Assembly (NCBI RefSeq): GCF_025770725.1
Contig: NZ_JANZKZ010000003.1
Coordinates: forward strand, 62,001 to 126,000
DNA: 64,000 nt
Direction: 5' to 3'
Origin: Sulfurospirillum oryzae
GTDB lineage: Bacteria; Campylobacterota; Campylobacteria; Campylobacterales; Sulfurospirillaceae
Shown: piece by piece, positions 61,921 through 64,000 of the stretch
How positions within the stretch are numbered: position 1 is the first letter of the stretch
Layout of the letters: the number at the start of each line of letters is the position of its first letter
Made by a program: the position numbers and the translations under genes
The notes under the pieces: generated by a model
The model's input: the letters and a program-made list of their open reading frames with translations, nothing else
The model's database searches: none
Told to the model about the DNA's origin: nothing

Positions 61921-63104
61921 TGAAACGCGTCATTTTAATGCTCGTAGCCCTCGCGGGCTACGCTTTGGCGCAAAGCGAGTTGACCTCTTTAGCGTATGAG
62001 CATAACTATGAGTTAAAGGCACTCGAAGCTGAGGTACAAGCGCTTGAAAAAGAGGTTGATATAAGCAAGATTTGGGAAAACCCTATGCTCTCTCTTGGGG
62101 TCAACGACATCTTTTTAAATGAGCCACTTACAAGAAACCAAGAAGCGCAAAATGAGGCGATTTCGCTTTCTCAAAAGATCCCAACGGGTGGAAAACTGGA
62201 CATCAAAGAGTCGATTGCCTTGCAAGATTTGGCGATTAAAAAGCTGGAACTAAAAACTAAAAAACTCGAAATGCAACGTGAAATTGGCGTGTTGGAGCAA
62301 AGTTACATCCGCATTAACCAAGATCTTGCTTTAGTGATAAAGTATGAGAAAGTTTTGGAAGACCTGAAAAATGCCCACCTTGCTTACAATACCACCAGCG
62401 CGCACTATGTCGATACGCTGAACAATACGATTTTGCAAAAAAACCTTACCATCGAGAAAAAAACACTGCTTCGCGACAAAGCTTCCATAGAGCGAAAGTT
62501 AGAGAGCATCATCGTAGCCTCTATGCCTGAGATGAGCGCACATGAAGGACTATTGCCTTATAAGCTCAGTGATGAAGAGAAGCTTTTGGAAAAATCGCCG
62601 AAGCTTCAAACCCAAATGATGATTAGCCAAAAAGAGCTGCTCAATTTACGCTATGAAAAAGCAAATAAAACGCCCGATGTTACGGTAACTCTTGGCTACA
62701 ATCGAAGGCAAGGAAGAGACGACTACGCCTTTTTAGGCGTTTCTGTACCGCTTCCGATTTACGGCAAAGAGAATGCCTCCATCCAAAAAGCCACACTCAC
62801 CCATGCTTCCTCCGAACAGAGTGTGCAGTCGGTGCATAAAAGTTTGCAGTTTGAGCTAAGAGATGAGCTTCTCAACAAAGAGTTGCAGTACGACAAAATC
62901 TCTTTGGCGAAAGAGGTGTTACATGAAAATGAGAAGATGTATGAAGTGCTTCAAAGCACTGCATTGTCTCAAAATGACGCACTTTTAAGCCTTCTCAATG
63001 TAGTCACGCAAATCATTGAAGCACAAAAGCAAATCAACGCTAACACGTTCGCGTATAACGAGTCCATCATCAAAATTTACACCCTTTTAGGAGTCGAGCT
63101 ATGA
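61920..63104 (+). CDS. Outer-membrane efflux protein, CusC/TolC-like
   Basis: A 394-residue TolC-family protein with a signal peptide ending LA|QSE near residue 18 and long alpha-helical coiled segments (about 25-190 and 210-390). The conserved NPMLSLGVND and SQKIPTGGKLD segments are typical of heavy-metal CusC-type channels. It starts directly at the stop of the previous gene and overlaps the adaptor gene by ATGA. Confidence 0.88.
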   Translation: MKRVILMLVALAGYALAQSELTSLAYEHNYELKALEAEVQALEKEVDISKIWENPMLSLGVNDIFLNEPLTRNQEAQNEAISLSQKIPTGGKLDIKESIALQDLAIKKLELKTKKLEMQREIGVLEQSYIRINQDLALVIKYEKVLEDLKNAHLAYNTTSAHYVDTLNNTILQKNLTIEKKTLLRDKASIERKLESIIVASMPEMSAHEGLLPYKLSDEEKLLEKSPKLQTQMMISQKELLNLRYEKANKTPDVTVTLGYNRRQGRDDYAFLGVSVPLPIYGKENASIQKATLTHASSEQSVQSVHKSLQFELRDELLNKELQYDKISLAKEVLHENEKMYEVLQSTALSQNDALLSLLNVVTQIIEAQKQINANTFAYNESIIKIYTLLGVEL

Positions 63105-64000
63105 AATACACGCATCTCATTTTAGGAGCTCTTCTACTGTTAGGCTCCACGCTTGATGCCAAGCAGATTTTCAATGTCAAAACCATCGAAGTAAAAAAAG
63201 TTTTGGAAGGCTCTGCTAAAGATTTTTACGGCTATACCAAAGCCAATGAAGAAAATGTCAAAGAGGTGAGTTTGCGTTATGACGCGTTTATCGAAACGCT
63301 TTACGTGAACAAAAGTTTTACCAGTGTTAAAAAAGGCGAGCCTTTGGCGAAACTCTATTCGCAAGAGATTTACACCGCAGAGTTGGAACTTATCAACGCG
63401 TTACGCATCAAAAGTGACAGCATGGTGCAGAGCATCACGCAAAAGCTCAAACTTTTAGGGGTCGATGAGAAAACGATTGCGAAAATTATCAGTGAAAAAA
63501 ATGTGCCTGAAAACATCACTATCGTTTCACCGTACAGCGGTATCGTAACCCAAAAAGCAATCAATCAAGGCGCGTTCGTTCCCAAAGGGATGAAACTTTA
63601 CGAGATCAGCGATTATACGAACTTATGGCTTATCGTTAAAGTGTATGAAAAAGACCTTGATTTTGTTAAACGTGCGCAAAGTGCGGACATCTTTTTTGAT
63701 ATGAGTTCTAAGCCTTACAAAGCCAAAATTGATTTTATCTACCCTAAAGTTGACCCGCAAACGAAAAGTGTGGATGTGCGTTTGGTCATCGAAAACAAAG
63801 ACCTCGAGATTTACGAAAATGCGTTTGCAAAAGCAAGGTTTGGCACAGCCAAACGTGAGTATCTAGCCCTTCCAAAAAGTGCAGTGATGACCAAAGGTGC
63901 TAAGACGAGTGTCTTTGTCAAAGGCGAATTTGAGGGCGAATACGAACCACGCGAGATCGAAGCAAAACGACTCAATAACGACACATTTGAAATAGTCAAA
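63101..64000 (+). CDS. RND efflux periplasmic adaptor, CusB-like, N-terminal part
   Basis: The first 300 codons of a membrane-fusion protein; the gene runs off the right edge. A signal peptide ends near LDA|KQI (about residue 20). The barrel-sandwich half motif KKGEPLAKLYS (about 75-85) and its partner IVSPYSGIVTQKAINQGAFVPKGMKLYEISD (about 144-174) are present, with a short helical hairpin between. This is the CusB/CzcB class. A CusA pump gene would be expected next. Confidence 0.88.
   Translation, partial: MKYTHLILGALLLLGSTLDAKQIFNVKTIEVKKVLEGSAKDFYGYTKANEENVKEVSLRYDAFIETLYVNKSFTSVKKGEPLAKLYSQEIYTAELELINALRIKSDSMVQSITQKLKLLGVDEKTIAKIISEKNVPENITIVSPYSGIVTQKAINQGAFVPKGMKLYEISDYTNLWLIVKVYEKDLDFVKRAQSADIFFDMSSKPYKAKIDFIYPKVDPQTKSVDVRLVIENKDLEIYENAFAKARFGTAKREYLALPKSAVMTKGAKTSVFVKGEFEGEYEPREIEAKRLNNDTFEIVK

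Overview
The window reads as a chromosome segment of a Campylobacterota (epsilonproteobacterial) anaerobe, most likely Sulfurospirillum or a close relative. This rests on a complete pseudaminic acid pathway beside a short flagellin, menaquinone synthesis through MqnA, a Wolinella-type protein-thiocarboxylate homocysteine pathway, and an arsenate-respiration locus. Base composition is moderately AT-rich. No rRNA, tRNA, CRISPR array or transposase was recognised.

Layout: 1-6265 is a tightly overlapping minus-strand operon pseB-C-F-G-H-I plus an unknown glycan-cluster protein and the start of an oxidoreductase. A FlaC-like flagellin (6383-7102) is divergent from it. 7132-9663 holds a methyltransferase, a hydrolase and an RlmI-like rRNA methyltransferase. 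9753-11846 is a type II restriction-modification pair. 11890-23851 is mostly housekeeping: GNAT, dcd, accBC, a SurA-like chaperone, gltX, malic enzyme, upp, gdhA, mqnA, terC and an mreB-like gene.

23906-32032 is the arsenate-respiration locus. arrC-arrA-arrB lie on the minus strand behind a clear sigma-54 promoter. Divergent from them are a PhnD-like binding protein, a histidine kinase and an NtrC-type regulator (AioX/S/R-like). A strongly folded 269-bp inverted-repeat element separates the kinase and regulator genes. 32356-35564 is an arsenic/thiol operon: arsenate reductase-like, CcdA, thioredoxin, ArsP-like permease, rhodanese and mini-thioredoxin. Its promoter overlaps a 40-bp perfect palindrome. 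35609-41469 holds a diguanylate cyclase, a C-GCAxxG-C-C protein, a two-component system, a haem-binding protein with a CX3CH motif and a membrane cytochrome. 41625-43476 is an ArsR-family regulator, a Met/Cys-rich protein and two DGC zinc-binding-like proteins. The second operator there nearly matches the centre of the ars palindrome.

43529-54542 is the sulfur region: mnmA, metY, a cysG-like fusion, sirA with a TusA tail, hcyD, hcyF, hcyS, cysN, cysD and cysH. Together the genes from cysH to metY form a pathway from sulfate through APS, sulfite and sulfide to HcyS-thiocarboxylate and homocysteine. Two nearly identical structured leader elements with covarying terminal stems precede metY and sirA. 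54871-58408 is an FbpABC ferric-iron transporter behind a Fur-like box. 58477-64000 has a FecR-like protein, a CopRS/CusRS-like two-component system, a cupredoxin, a Met-rich FixH/YtkA-like protein and the start of a CusC-CusB efflux operon. Two promoters in that last region share the same direct-repeat box.

The strongest unexplained signals are (1) a 12-bp palindrome, TTTACATGTAAA, present 13 times exactly and about 15 more times with one end mismatch, inside genes in two reading frames and between genes; (2) the paired sulfur-operon leader RNAs; (3) the folded element inside the arr regulatory genes; and (4) the shared ArsR-type operator linking the ars operon to the DGC-protein operon.
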